Source: Eustoma russellianum
Lineage: Eukaryota > Streptophyta > Magnoliopsida > Gentianales > Gentianaceae
Direction of reading: 5' to 3'
Assembly (NCBI GenBank): GCA_036186865.1
Contig: AP025047.1
Location: forward strand, 25,392,396 to 25,456,395
DNA: 64,000 bases
Shown: piece by piece, positions 10,734 to 23,111 of the stretch
How the letters are laid out: the number at the start of each line of letters is the position of its first letter
Position numbering within the stretch: position 1 is the first letter of the stretch
The notes under the pieces: generated by a model
What the model saw: the letters and a program-made list of their open reading frames with translations, nothing else
What the model was told of the DNA's origin: nothing
Databases searched by the model: none
Translations under genes and position numbers: made by a program

Positions 10734-11307
10734 CCCTTATGATTCGATTATTTGTTTGAAAAAGAAAAAAGGGACAGTGTCACCCAATATGAATATCTAA
10801 GGATAATTGGTAATGTAATGTAATTGCATTAAACCTGGTTTTGCATATGCTGTAAATAGGCTTGCTAGACATACGCATAATCCAAGTAATGAACATTGGT
10901 TTGCATTAAGAAGATTTTTGAGATATCTAAAAGGTACAATGAATTTAGGACTTGCGTTCACTGGATTTCTAGCTATGTTATAAGGTTATTGAAATGCTAA
11001 TTGGATAGCTGAAAATAATAAAATAAACTCAACCAATTGTTATGTATTTACATTAAGTGGTGGAGCTATTTCATAGAAACCTTCTAAACAAACTTATAAA
11101 GCAAAGTCCACTATGGAATCTAAATTTATTGGATTAGGATTTGCTAGTATAGAAGCTAAATGGTTAAGTAATTTACTTGTTGATATTATTTTGTGGTCTA
11201 AACATATTCCTTCTGTGTCTATACACTATAATTCGAAGGCAGCAAGTGCTTGACTGAAGAATAAGATCTATAATAGGAAGTGTTAGCAAATCTGTTTCAT
11301 ACACTAT
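10734..11307 (+). pseudogene. copia B fragment: end of RT and RNase H
   Basis: Broken forward frames give copia RT C-terminal and RNase H motifs unlike copia A: a YEYLRIIGN block, HNPSNEHWFALRRFLRYLKG, a degenerate TMESKFIGLG (the SATEAEY position), and KNKIYNRK near the end. Stops and frameshifts are frequent. The piece lies between two oppositely oriented Sirevirus-like LTRs, so it is probably old host sequence into which both inserted. The minus-strand element at 60008-63313 is of the same lineage. Confidence 0.78.
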
Positions 11308-13963
11308 TGTAGGACCTGTATAGCACCACTAGAAGGGGGTTGAATAGTGAGTGCGGAAAATTTGGTTTTTAAAAGCTTTTGGACCAAAACTGTTTTCTGA
11401 TCCTGATTTGATTAATCTGTACGACCTAGTTATAGACCTTCAAAAATTAAGAAATTTGGTGAGGATGTGCTCTCAGATGTTGTGAGTGTCTCATAAAAAT
11501 TTTAAATTAAAATTCCAAGCCTAACCCCTTGAAAACACGCTTTTGTTTAGATTGTGTTAATCTGTCAAAAACTGTACTCTGAAATGAAACATTTATTTCT
11601 ATTCTTTGGGAACTCTAAATGACTTGAAACTTTTATGGTTTGAGCCTCAAGATGTGTACTTTATTGGGTTAGAACAGTTTTTGAAAATTCCTTTGGGAAG
11701 TATGTCAAACACGTTAATGTTCTCAACCATAGCAAATCTGAGAATCAGATTGCACTAGTCACAGAACTATTAACGTTTGACTGAATTATAGTTATCCAAA
11801 TGAGGTGAAACTTGTGCCAAATGAAAGCTAGGACGTGTGGCTATGTTTCTGAAAATTTTGTGATTTTTGAAAATCGTTTGCTATTTTTACCGTCACAATA
11901 AAAACGATGTAAAAAACAAGAACTGAAAGTAAAAGTGCTGAAAAGTAAGAACAATGAGAATTTTATACTGGTTCGGCTAAAACAACCTACTCCAGTCTTT
12001 GAGGACACGTTCCTCGATTTTCACTAAATCAAACACACCTTAACACAAGGGTGACTGGAGTTAAACACCAACTCCACCCTTTTACAATCAAACAAACAAA
12101 CAAACAAACCAATCACGAACACCACCACCGATCGAATGAAGGCTTGATCACACCTTGATCAACCTTTTACAACAAATGAACGAGTGTAGGTGGTATAATC
12201 AAAGCATATATAATATGTGAAATATAAGAATAATAGGCTTGAGGCTAAGAGCAAGAGAAAGAAAGGAAGAAGAAGAGAGTAGTCTAGCTTTTTGAACTTG
12301 TAAGATTATCAATTTTTTCTTAGCCTTGTCTTGCACCATCTTCTTTTTATAACCTTGTGGCCTCCCCCATAGGTTTGATTCCTTCCTTGAGAATTGTCTT
12401 GAATGCCCTTGGAAGATTTCCTATGTGAATCATGACACAAACTTTCTTACTTGGTGCAATATGATTGGAGAGATGACTTGTCTTCGCCTAGTTGTCACTT
12501 GTTGATTGGTCATCATTAATCCACATTGGCACATTTTAAATGAGCTGGAAGTTTTTCAAAATAATCTAAAACATGTGCTAAAAATCAAGGTGAATAACTA
12601 CCATATAATCATAATTCAATCCCCTTAAATTGTGGGCTAAAATTGAAGACAATAATCAAGCCAAAATCGGCCACCACACAACATGTGCTGAAATTTTCAA
12701 CATGTGTTTTGCTTTTGAATTCTTTCCTTATTTGTTGCCCTCTTCAATGTCTCCAATCCTGTGTGGCATGTTCTCCACCAATTTAAGTGCTAAATAAGCT
12801 CCATATAGGCTCCAACAAAACTTAAAATGGCGTGTGATGTAGGCTGCATGTGCTTAAATTTTCTTTTGGTAAGCTTTGTCAAATAATGCATAATATTCAC
12901 ACATATATGGTAAATTGTAATCAGACTTTGAATTTTCTAGAATACTTTAACATGTCTTGAATGTGTAAAAAATGTCTAGATACATGTTACATCAATGTCA
13001 CAAACGTTCCACGTGTGTAGGTTTGTAGAAGACCGAATTTTCGACTTTTGTCGGTCACGCGATTTTTCTCCGGTTAATTTCAAACTTCCTACACATGCAA
13101 TAAATATTATGCCACACATAATATACATAAAATGAGGTGTATATTCAGCTTCAATATCTCAGTATAAACGCCCCATGTGCCAAAATAGAATTGAGTTTGA
13201 ATTCTCCACAAATCTAGGCTAAATTGTGGGTGATTTACGTGTGCAAACATGGTATGACCTTGTGGCTGATTGTAACATGTGGATCACGAAAGTTTTGAAT
13301 AATTTTGATGTATATAGGCTGGCCATCTTTATATGGCAAGTACGTGACATGTCGGTGAAGCTTCAGTAATCGCCTGATACGACAATTTTCAGTTTATGAC
13401 CTTGAAATATGTCGTTATAATTTTGATGTCACCATGACTTGTAATGTATGATATAAGACCTGAATATACTCATAAACATGATATGTATATAGTGGTGTGA
13501 CGTCGACGTATGCTTATAATATATGTGACGTGTCGGTGGTACGTCGGAATATAAGTATATAGTGTCTTTTAAAAAAAATATGGATATATAGTACATATAT
13601 GTAAATGGCGTGTGAGGGTGTGAGAAAAAAGAACTTTCTATTTTCAAATTTGTTGTCATATAGCTCTCTCTAAATATGTCTTCAGTTAATGAACTAGTTA
13701 GTTCATTAACTTAAGCACTTCACTTAATAAACTAGTTTAGTTCATCAATCATGGCACCTGAAAATTGTATAAAGACAATAAATGTTTGCCATTTGATGTA
13801 AGCTTTAATGCTTCATGGCTTATTAGTCCGACAACAATATCTATAAACATGTAAATCATTTTTATCACATAAACATGTTAAGTAAAATTTATTCATGCAT
13901 TTCATAAGCACGTAACATTTAAATTATGCATTTGCAAATCATTCAAACCCCTTTTTATCAACA
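11308..13963 (-). repeat. 3' LTR of copia C
   Basis: This 2656-bp inverted homologue of 8146-10733 has ends TGTAGGACC and TCAACA on the plus strand. It contains the perfect palindrome at 13686-13709 and TATA box at 13328-13333. ACTAT at 11303-11307 would be the flanking duplication, but the partner is not visible. Confidence 0.88.
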
Positions 13964-14189
13964 ATCTCCACCTTTTAATGATTTGAAAAATAAAAATTTT
14001 CTATGATTTAAATGTTATCGCTCGCCCTACAATTATTCACAAATTTAAAATTTGAATTTCATATTTCATATCGTGCTCTCCCTTAAATCATGCTTCTCTT
14101 TCCCCCTTTATTTTGTAAATGTCATCAAAAGCATTAGCAACAACAAAAAGAAAGAGCGATTTATACCAACAGAAATCATGCATTTCTAG
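13964..14189 (-). other. copia C untranslated tail joined directly to gag
   Basis: From the LTR inward the minus strand shows the polypurine tract (complement of CAATCTCCACCTTTT) and the same tail seen at 7950-8145 of copia A. Near 14160-14190 it passes straight into gag C-terminal sequence. The whole pol gene is missing between these points. Confidence 0.75.
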
Positions 14190-14510
14190 TGCGTTCTTAA
14201 GGGTTATTGATTCAACCCTTTGCAAGAGTACCTTTTGGTACCAAAACTTGGGTGATTTTTCTTGGTCTTACAAAAGGTGAGAAAAGAGATGAAGAAGCAA
14301 TATAGTAAACGTTAGGGGCATTTCTGTATGGCCTATGGCCGAAATCATCGTGGTGTGCATAATATAGTTTTGTTTTTTATATGCATTTTGGTTTACATGA
14401 ATAGTGCGTGGTCAAGATGCATTTGTATGATATGAATGTCGCATATTCATCAATTTCTTTCTGTGATATCTATATGGCACATAATTATATTTTCCATATG
14501 ATGAAAAAGA
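14190..14510 (-). pseudogene. copia C gag, C-terminal piece
   Basis: Minus-strand frames give YNYVPYRYHRKK and further on a block corresponding to the IWVPKG motif that marks the gag/protease border in copia D (58440-58480). Stops and a frameshift are present. The sequence starts exactly at the AGTAG duplication, and its upstream neighbour resumes at 23112. Confidence 0.78.
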
Positions 14511-14515
14511 AGTAG
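14511..14515. repeat. Target-site duplication AGTAG of LARD1 (second copy 23107-23111)
   Basis: AGTAG precedes TGTTAC at 14516 and follows GCTACA at 23106. Joined flanks keep the copia C gag frame. Confidence 0.93.
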
Positions 14516-17500
14516 TGTTACAACCCGAGATTACGGGCTAGTGGAAATGATGAAAATAGAACGCAAATACGATGTTGATGAAATTACAGTGGAATTTTAA
14601 AATTTTATTTAGAATTAATAAAGACATTGACATTAAATATCGGGGTTAGAAACACACATAAAAATAACCTTAAGGTAAGTTAACGGATATAACGAGGCTG
14701 GATGAGACTAGACAATGACTGTATGAGACATACAAGGTATTTAAATAAATTAGTCGGTAACTACGTAAGTCGATAGAAATAAATCAAACCGAATAAAAAT
14801 ACCCGATACGATAACTATAATACACACTAGTATCATATTTTCTTCCACATTATCCTACATGGCAATAAAAGCCAAAATCCCTCCCACTACCCCACATGGG
14901 CGCCCCTCCCCCTCTCCACATGCCAAGATTCCTTTTGCATTTTAAATTCCCCACTACATCACACTTTCTTTTCTCTTTCCCTTTTCCTTTTTACTTTCCA
15001 TCTTGTTGTTCCCCACCCCCTAAAACCAACGGCATAGTCAAGGAAAAAGGAGGCTCCAACCACACTTTCTTTTCTTACTTTCAATTAAATATTATTCTAC
15101 ACCCCAATTATTCCACACTTCTATAATTTTCACCCAAAAAGGGTTTCTCTTTCCTCTTTCCAACCCTTATAGCCGAAAGCCTCTCCTCCCCTCCATTCCA
15201 TCCGAAATTTTCTTCACAAAACACATTCTTACATTCTACTTCATTCAAGCTAGAGAAACTGGGTATTGGTAGAACCAAGTAGCAAGAAGAACCAAGGTAA
15301 GAATTTCATTTAGAATGATTTTAAATACTCTCATACATCAATCTCCATACTTGCTCATCAATTTCTTATTTTGACATCTATGCCGTAAATTCATCAAGGA
15401 AGGAGAAGCAATAATCTCCAAGCTAAGGTGAAGAAACTTTCAAATCCAAGCTTGAACCAAAGTGAGCATAAAAATAGGCAAGTATTCTTCCTAGATCCTA
15501 CATGGTTTTACAAATATTAAGTATTTATGTTCATATTAAAGTTGGATCATCATGTAGTATGTTCAAGATTTCTTCTCAAGAAAGTTTAGATCTATGTTTG
15601 AGCAATAGGTATTTACATATATACACTATATACATATACATACGCAAGCTATGTACATATATATACATCATATATAAACACGCACATATATACTTACTAA
15701 TAAATAGATATGTTGATATATATATATATGTATAAGTGTATAGATCTACTTATGTATATACGGATCTACATATATATGGGTATATATATATATGTATGTA
15801 TGGATGTGTAGATGCATATATATAAACACATGGTTTTGTATAAAAGTGTATATATATAAATACGGATTTTTGATATATATGTACGTATGTATGTATAGAT
15901 CTATATATATATATGGATATATATATACAGTTTTTACATATATATATTCATATCATTGTTTTTAGATATATATTTATATATATTTATATACATACGTTTT
16001 ATACATGTATATATATATATTTCACTATTTTAAGGTATATATACATAAATATATATATATATATACGGTTTTAAATTTATGTATATATATATATATCTCA
16101 CTGTTTATATATATATATATATGGTTTCACATAGGTATATATATATATAGATCACTGCTTTTAAGTATATATATAGATATATATATATACGGCAGTTATA
16201 TATATATATATATGTATATACAAAATATGTATTTCGGCCTTAAGGCCATTTCAAGGTTAAAATATGATTTATATGTTTATGTATATATATGAGTAATATA
16301 TATGTTAAAGAGAGAAATGAATAAGTATTGTTGTACTATGTTTTATGTATTATCTATATATGTACTATATATATATATTTCGGTTTTATATTCTAATTAT
16401 GAGTATAAATAATTTTTATATGTATTGTGTACACATAAGTATATTACATATGTTAAGATATGTAAATGAATAAGTTTAAGATGTTTTGTTAATGTATCAT
16501 AAGACAAATTATTTATGTATTCATGGTATATGTATGTATTCGGCCATAGGCCAATTAAGGTAAAAAAATGATTTAATTATTATGCATAAGAATATGTATA
16601 TATATATTATATATATGAAGATATGAAAATAAATAAGTTTTGAACATTATATGTTATATTATAAAATGATTTTATATATGCATAAAATTATATATATTTC
16701 GGCCACTAGGCCTAGTATGAAAAAATGATTTTATTTTATGCTTGTATACATAAGTATGATTTATATGTTAAGAGTATGATAGGAATGACCTTATTATGAC
16801 TTATATACATGTTGAATATGATGTTATGACAAATCATTTTATTTCATGTTAATTGTATTCTTATGTGTTATAAAGTAATATATGTAAGTTAAGATATAAG
16901 TTATGAAATCTCTAGATGATATGTAGACGGAATTAGGAAGTCTATGCCCTATGTACTTAAGTTATGATTTATGAAGTCTATGTGTGGACTTGATATTAAG
17001 AGAAGGAGGGTTATGGTATTTCTTTAAGTTATGATAATTAGACTGTAAGTATGTAAGTGATGTTACCAGTGGTAGTATGATAAGACACCCTTACTTGACC
17101 GAGTCTCACGTTGCATGAAAATAAGATTTGCAAAGTTATGTTGTCACATCTCATGTTTCGAAAATTCATATGCATGTGAATAATAAACGCGTGACGATTG
17201 ATTCCATCGACACACGATATGTTATGTTATGTTATGTTCATGATTACGATCATGTTATGTTCGCCAGTGTGACATTGGTACCGGGGTGGTAGATGTCAGG
17301 GGCATATGATTACGTATGTGGCTGAGTGTAACACCGGGTCTGGGACACGGGATCTCTGCCATAGCGCGTCACCGTTGATACATGTACATATGTTATGATG
17401 TTTATGTCGTACATGTATTATATGGAGAATCAATCAGTATGTCGTGTGTTATTATTCTTCTGAAAAGTGCTATAGCCAATGATGAAAATGTTATGTCTTT

Positions 17501-18392
17501 ATGTTATGCAAATGTCATGTCATGCAAGTTATGAATATGTCATTTTATGCAAGTTATGAAAATCATGTCAAGTTATGAAATGTCACGTTTATGAAAAGTC
17601 ATGATTACGAAAAAGTCATTTTATGAAAAGTCATGTTTTATGCATCACGTCATGACCATGTGACCTTAGAGTTTTGATTAAGAATTCTTTAAGTATATGA
17701 CAGCACTATAATGGACAAGGTAGTGTTAAGTATGACAATGTAGTATATGTAAGGTAGGCAAAGATGGTATAAGTATGGATTGGGAGTTAAGTATGGATGT
17801 AGTATGATGTTACGGATTAAGCAGAATGAGATGCTGTTATGTTATGTATGTTTTGAAATCTTCCTTATTTACTTGTTTTTACAGATATGTTATGATACTT
17901 GTTAAAAAGGAGACGTGCTTATTATATTCAAAATTTATGGTTATTATGATTTGTCACCCATCTTCCCATGTATGATCCACATGTCGTATCTGGTAAGACT
18001 ACTTGCTGAGCGATTAAAAGTCGGTGGCTATCGCTCATACTTTCCTCATTTATAACTTTCCAGATAACAGGTATCACTATACAGGCTCGTTGAAGACATG
18101 TTAGATAGACCATTGATAACGAAGAGCATACTGAGAGATTACTTCGAAGGCACTAAGTTTTGGATTATGATGTATGATAGAAGATTTTAGTATTCTGTAT
18201 ATGATGATTCGTACAGTTTATGATGTAGTACAGTGCATGTCGATGATGATTTGTTTATGTTATGTTGCTTCCGCTTATCGATTCATTATTCATGTCGACA
18301 TGTACATGTATAGTATCGACGCTTTGTATTCTATGGAGTAGAGTACGGCGGGTGCACTGAGCCGGAACCCTGGTTTCGGACGGGGCGCTACA
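14516..18392 (+). repeat. 5' LTR of LARD1
   Basis: Begins TGTTACAACCCGAG and ends GGGGCGCTACA. In order it holds a pyrimidine-rich block (14880-15240), long TA tracts (15705-16220), three GGCC palindromes (16235, 16541, 16700), a run of GTCAT/TTATGAAA repeats (17505-17640), a TGTAACACCGGGTCTGGG block at about 17325, and the 3'-terminal module (18317-18392). It lacks a 101-bp segment present in the other LTR. Confidence 0.92.
15705..16220. repeat. TA-rich microsatellite region, LARD1 5' LTR
   Basis: Interrupted (TA)n and GTATATA runs. The matching region in the 3' LTR (20280-20835) has longer TA runs, for example 20350-20386, so array length differs between sister LTRs. Confidence 0.85.
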
Positions 18393-18394
18393 GT

Positions 18395-18406
18395 TGGTAT
18401 CAGAGC
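18395..18406 (+). other. LARD1 primer binding site (tRNA-iMet)
   Basis: TGGTATCAGAGC two bases after the 5' LTR, a perfect match to the usual plant initiator tRNA primer. Confidence 0.93.
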
Positions 18407-19070
18407 ATGGCTCTAGATCCACTGCGGACACATAAGATAAACAACGACATGTATTAGGTTATGATAGTAGAACCTAAGTTAAAATTTTATAGTCTAAGAA
18501 GAAGATTTTAGAATGAGAGCAATAACCTTAGAATAGTTCCCTCAGAATGGTTGAGCGAAAATGTTCGGAATGATCCTATGTCTTTAAAATTAAGTAAGTT
18601 AATCTAGAGTCGTAATAATTAGACTATTTTCATTAGGACATGCATATATAAAAAAAAAGGGCTCCAGATCTACCGTGGGCACACAAGTAAACAACGACAT
18701 GAACTTAAGAAGTGATCTTAGAAATTAAGAGATGATCATAGATGTAAGAAACAATCTTAGCCAAGGATGGAGTAAGTTCAATACCATATGCATGAATAAG
18801 TAGAAGTTGAATTGATATAAGATTTATTCGGATAAGAATTAGTGACTGAAGTCGGTAAGTATAAAAGTTACTATAATGAGTAGGGATATGAAGTTATAGA
18901 ATACTTAGGCGGATCAATAGAAGATATACGGGAACAATAATTGTGAAACTTTATAAGTCAGGAATTACTAAGTTGAATCATAGATAATTAAGAAATAACG
19001 CTAGAACTTAAGTGTAAATCGTTAAGTGTAAATCAATACAACCCTAAGTTTCGAGGACGAAAATTTTTAT

Positions 19071-19083
19071 AAGGGGGGAAGAA
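19071..19083 (+). other. LARD1 polypurine tract
   Basis: AAGGGGGGAAGAA directly before the 3' LTR. Confidence 0.93.
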
Positions 19084-20346
19084 TGTTACGACCCGAGCTT
19101 ACGGGCTAGTGGAAATGATGAAAATAGAACGCAAATACGATGTTGATGAAATTACAGTGGAATTTTAAATTTTTATTTAGAATTAATAAAGACATCGACA
19201 TTAAATATCGGGGTTAGAAACACACATAAAAATAACCTTAAGGTAAGTTAACGGATATAACGAGGCTGGATGAGACTAGACAATGACTGTATGAGACATA
19301 CAAGGTATTTAAATAAATTAGACGGTAACAACGTAAGTCGATAGAAATAAATCAAACCGAATAAAAATACCCGATACGATAACTATAATACACACTAGTA
19401 TCATATTTTCTTCCACATTATCCTACATGGCAATAAAAGCCAAAACCCCTCCCACTACCCCACATGGGCGCCCCTCCCCCTCTCCACATGCCAAGATTCC
19501 TTTTGCATTTTAAATTCCCCACTACATCACACTTTCTTTTCTCTTTCCCTTTTCCTTTTTACTTTCCATCTTGTTGTTCCCCACCCCCTAAAACCAACGG
19601 CATAGTCAAGGAAAAAGGAGGCTCCAACCACACTTTCTTTTCTTACTTTCAATTAAATATTATTCTACACCCCAATTATTCCACACTTCTTTGATTTTCA
19701 CCCAAAAAGGGTTTCTCTTTCCTCTTTCCAACCCTTATAGCCGAAAGCCTCTCCTCCCCTCTATTCCATCCGAAATTTTCTTCACAAAACACATTCTTAC
19801 ATTCTACTTCATTCAAGCTAGAGAAACTGGGTATTGGTAGAACCAAGTAGCAAGAAGAACCAAGGTAAGAATTTCATTTAGAATGATTTTAAATACTCTC
19901 ATACATCAATCTCCATACTTGCTCATCAATTTCTTATTTTGACATCTATGCCGTAAATTCATCAAGGAAGGAGAAGCAATAATCTCCAAGCTAAGGTGAA
20001 GAAACTTTCAAATCCAAGCTTGAACCAAAGTGAGCATAAAAATAGGCAAGTATTCTTCCTAGATCCTACATGGTTTTACAAATATTAAGTATTTATGTTC
20101 ATATTAAAGTTGGATCATCATGTAGTATGTTCAAGATTTCTTCTCAAGAAAGTATAGATCTATGTTTGAGTAATAGGTATTTACATATATACACTATATA
20201 CATATACATACGCAAGCTATGTACATATATATACATCATATATAAACACGCACATATATACTTACTAATAAATAGATATGTTGATATATATATATATGTA
20301 TAAGTGTATAGATCTACTTATGTATATACGGATCTACATATATATG

Positions 20347-20395
<49 letters not shown>

Positions 20396-20794
20396 AGATG
20401 TGTAGATGCATATATATAAACAAATGGTTTTGTATAAAAGTGTATATAAATAAATACGGATTTTTGATATATATGTACGTATGTATGTATAGATCTATAT
20501 ATATATATGGATATATATATATATATACAGTTTTTACATATATATATTCATATCATTGTTTTTAGATATATATTTATATATATTTATATACATACATTTT
20601 ATACATGTATATATAGATTTCACTATTTTAAGGTATATATACATAAATATATATATATATATATACAGTTTTAAATTTATATATATATATATATCTCACT
20701 GTTTATATATATATATATGTATGGTTTCACATAGGTATATATATATATAGATCACTGCTTTTAAGTATATATATAGATATATATATACGGCAGT

Positions 20795-20828
<34 letters not shown>

Positions 20829-23106
20829 CAAAATATGTATTTCAGCCTTAAGGCCATTTCAAGGTTAAAATATGATTTTATATGTTTATGTATATATGTG
20901 AGTAATATATATGTTAAAGAGAGAAATGAATAAGTATTGTTGTACTATGTTTTATGTATTATCTATATATGTACTATATATATATATTTCGGTTTTATAT
21001 TCTAATTATGAGTTAAAATAATTTTTATATGTATTGTGTACACATAAGTATATTACATATGTTAAGATATGTAAATGAATAAGTTTAAGATGTTTTGTTA
21101 ATGTATCATAAGACAAATTATTTATGTATTCATGGTATATGTATGTATTCGGCCATAGGCCAATTAAGGTAAAAAAATTATTTAATTATTATGCATAAGA
21201 ATATATATATATATATATATTATATATATGAAGATATGAAAATAAATAAGTTTTGAACAATATATGTTATATTATAAAATGATTTTATATATGCATAAAA
21301 TTATATATATTTCGGCCACTAGGCCTAGTATGAAAAAATGATTTTATTTTATGCTTGTATACATAAGTATGATTTATATGTTAAGAGTATGATAAGAATG
21401 ACCTTATTATGACTTATGTATCTATTTATGAAATATGATAATATATTTTATTGTGCCTATACACACTTAAAGAACATTCACATGTACTAAAGTATATATT
21501 GTACATACATGGAATTATATACATGTTGAATATGATGTTATGACAAATCATTTTATTTCATGTTAATTGTATTCTTATGTGTTATAAAGTAATATGGGTA
21601 AGTTAAGATATAAGTTATGAAATCTCTAGATGATAAGTAGACGGAAATAGGAAGTCTATGCCCTATGTACTTAAGTTATGATTTATGAAGTCTATGTGTG
21701 GACTTGATATTAAGAGAAGGAGGGTTATGGTATTTCTTTAAGTTATGATAATTAGACTGTAAGTATGTAAGTGACGTTACCAGTGGTAGTATGATAAGAC
21801 ACCCTTACTTGACGGAGTCTCACGTTGCATGAAAATAAGATTTGCAAAGTTACGTTGTCACATCTCATGTTTCGAAAATTCATATGCATGTGAATAATAA
21901 ACGCGAGACGATTGATTCCATCGACACACGATATGTTATGTTATATTATGTTCATGATTACGATCATGTTATGTTCGCCAGTGTGACATTGGTACCGGGG
22001 TGGTAGATGTCAGGGGCATATGATTACGTATGTGGCTGAGTGTAACACCGGGTCTGGGACACGGGATCTCTGCCATAACGCGTCACCGTTGGTACATGTA
22101 CATATGTTATGATGTTTATGCCGTACATGTATTATATGGGGAATCAATCAGTATGTCGTGTGTTATTATTCTTATGAAAAGTGCTATAGCCAATGATGAA
22201 AATGTTATGTCTTCATGTTATGCAAATGTCATGTCATGCAAGTTATGAATATGTCATTTTATGCAAGTTATGAAAATCATGTCAAGTTATGAAATGTCAC
22301 GTTTATGAAAAGTCATGATTACGAAAAAGTCATTTTATGAAAAGTCATGTTTTATGCATCACGTCATGACCATGTGACCTTAGAGTTTTGATTAAGAATT
22401 CTTTAAGTATATGACAGCACTACAATGGACAAGGTAGTGTTAAGTATGACAATGTAGTATATGTAAGGTAGGCAAAGATGGTATAAGTATGGATTGGGAG
22501 TTAAGTATGGATGTAGTATGATGTTACGGATTAAGCAGAATGAGATGTTGTTATGTTATGTATGTTTTGAAATCTTCCTTATTTACTTGTTTTTACAGAT
22601 ATGTTATGATACTTGTTAAAAAGGAGACGTGCTTATTATATTCAAAATTTATGGTTATTATGATTTGTCACCCGTCTTCCCATGTATGATCCACATGTCG
22701 TATCTGGTAAGACTACTTGCTGAGCGATTAAAAGTCGGTGGCTATCGCTCATACTTGCCTCATTTATAACTTTCCAGATAACAGGTATCACTATACAGGC
22801 TCGTTGAAGACATGTTAGATAGACCATTGATAACGAAGAGCATACTGAGAGATTACTTCGAAGGCACTAAGTTTTGGATTATGATGTATGATAGAAGATT
22901 TTAGTATTCTGTATATGATGATTCGTACAGTTTATGATGTAGTACAGTGCATGTCGATGATGATTTGTTTATGTTATGTTGCTTCCGCTTATCGATTCAT
23001 TATTCATGTCGACATGTACATGTATAGTATCGACGCTTTGTATTCTATGGAGTAGAGTACGGCGGGTGCACTGAGCCGGAACCCTGGTTTCGGGCGGGGC
23101 GCTACA
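19084..23106 (+). repeat. 3' LTR of LARD1
   Basis: Begins TGTTACGACCCGAG, ends GGGGCGCTACA. It is collinear with 14516-18392. Differences are scattered substitutions, longer TA tracts and a 101-bp segment at 21418-21518 absent from the 5' LTR, with TTAT at both borders. Small open frames that recur in both LTRs (14896-15126 and 19464-19694) recur because the LTRs are copies. Confidence 0.92.
20280..20835. repeat. TA-rich microsatellite region, LARD1 3' LTR
   Basis: Counterpart of 15705-16220, with expanded (TA)n runs around 20350-20386 and 20797-20820. Confidence 0.85.
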
Positions 23107-23111
23107 AGTAG

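Larger units (their letters stand above)
18393..19083 (+). other. LARD1 interior, non-coding
   Basis: No frame of useful length. It contains the primer site, a leader block GGCTCTAGATCCACTGCGG (18409) that recurs modified at 18659-18705, short GATCTTAGAAATTAAG-like repeats around 18690-18770, the pol-end relic at 19049-19060 and the polypurine tract. Confidence 0.8.
14516..23106 (+). mobile_element. LARD1: non-autonomous LTR element with giant LTRs and 0.7 kb non-coding interior
   Basis: The element is 8591 bp and complete: 5' LTR 3877 bp, interior 691 bp, 3' LTR 4023 bp, flanked by a perfect duplication. The interior holds a tRNA-iMet primer site and a polypurine tract but no coding frame. 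Stretches compared by eye differ between LTRs by about 1-2.5 percent, suggesting fairly recent insertion. The relic TTTCGAGGACGA at 19049-19060 before the polypurine tract resembles the end of chromovirus (Tekay/Del) pol, so a gypsy origin is inferred. Confidence 0.88.

Noticed and set aside
14896..15126. 76-aa frame conserved identically at 19464-19694
   Set aside because: The two are sister LTR copies, so identity reflects recent duplication and not selection on a protein.
15502..16292. Small proteins rich in Tyr-Ile (also 20070-20750)
   Set aside because: They are translations of TA microsatellites in LARD1 LTRs.
18395..18406. Part of a tRNA gene
   Set aside because: The 12-base match to tRNA-iMet is a primer site next to an LTR; no cloverleaf surrounds it. 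The same holds at 30930 and 56515.
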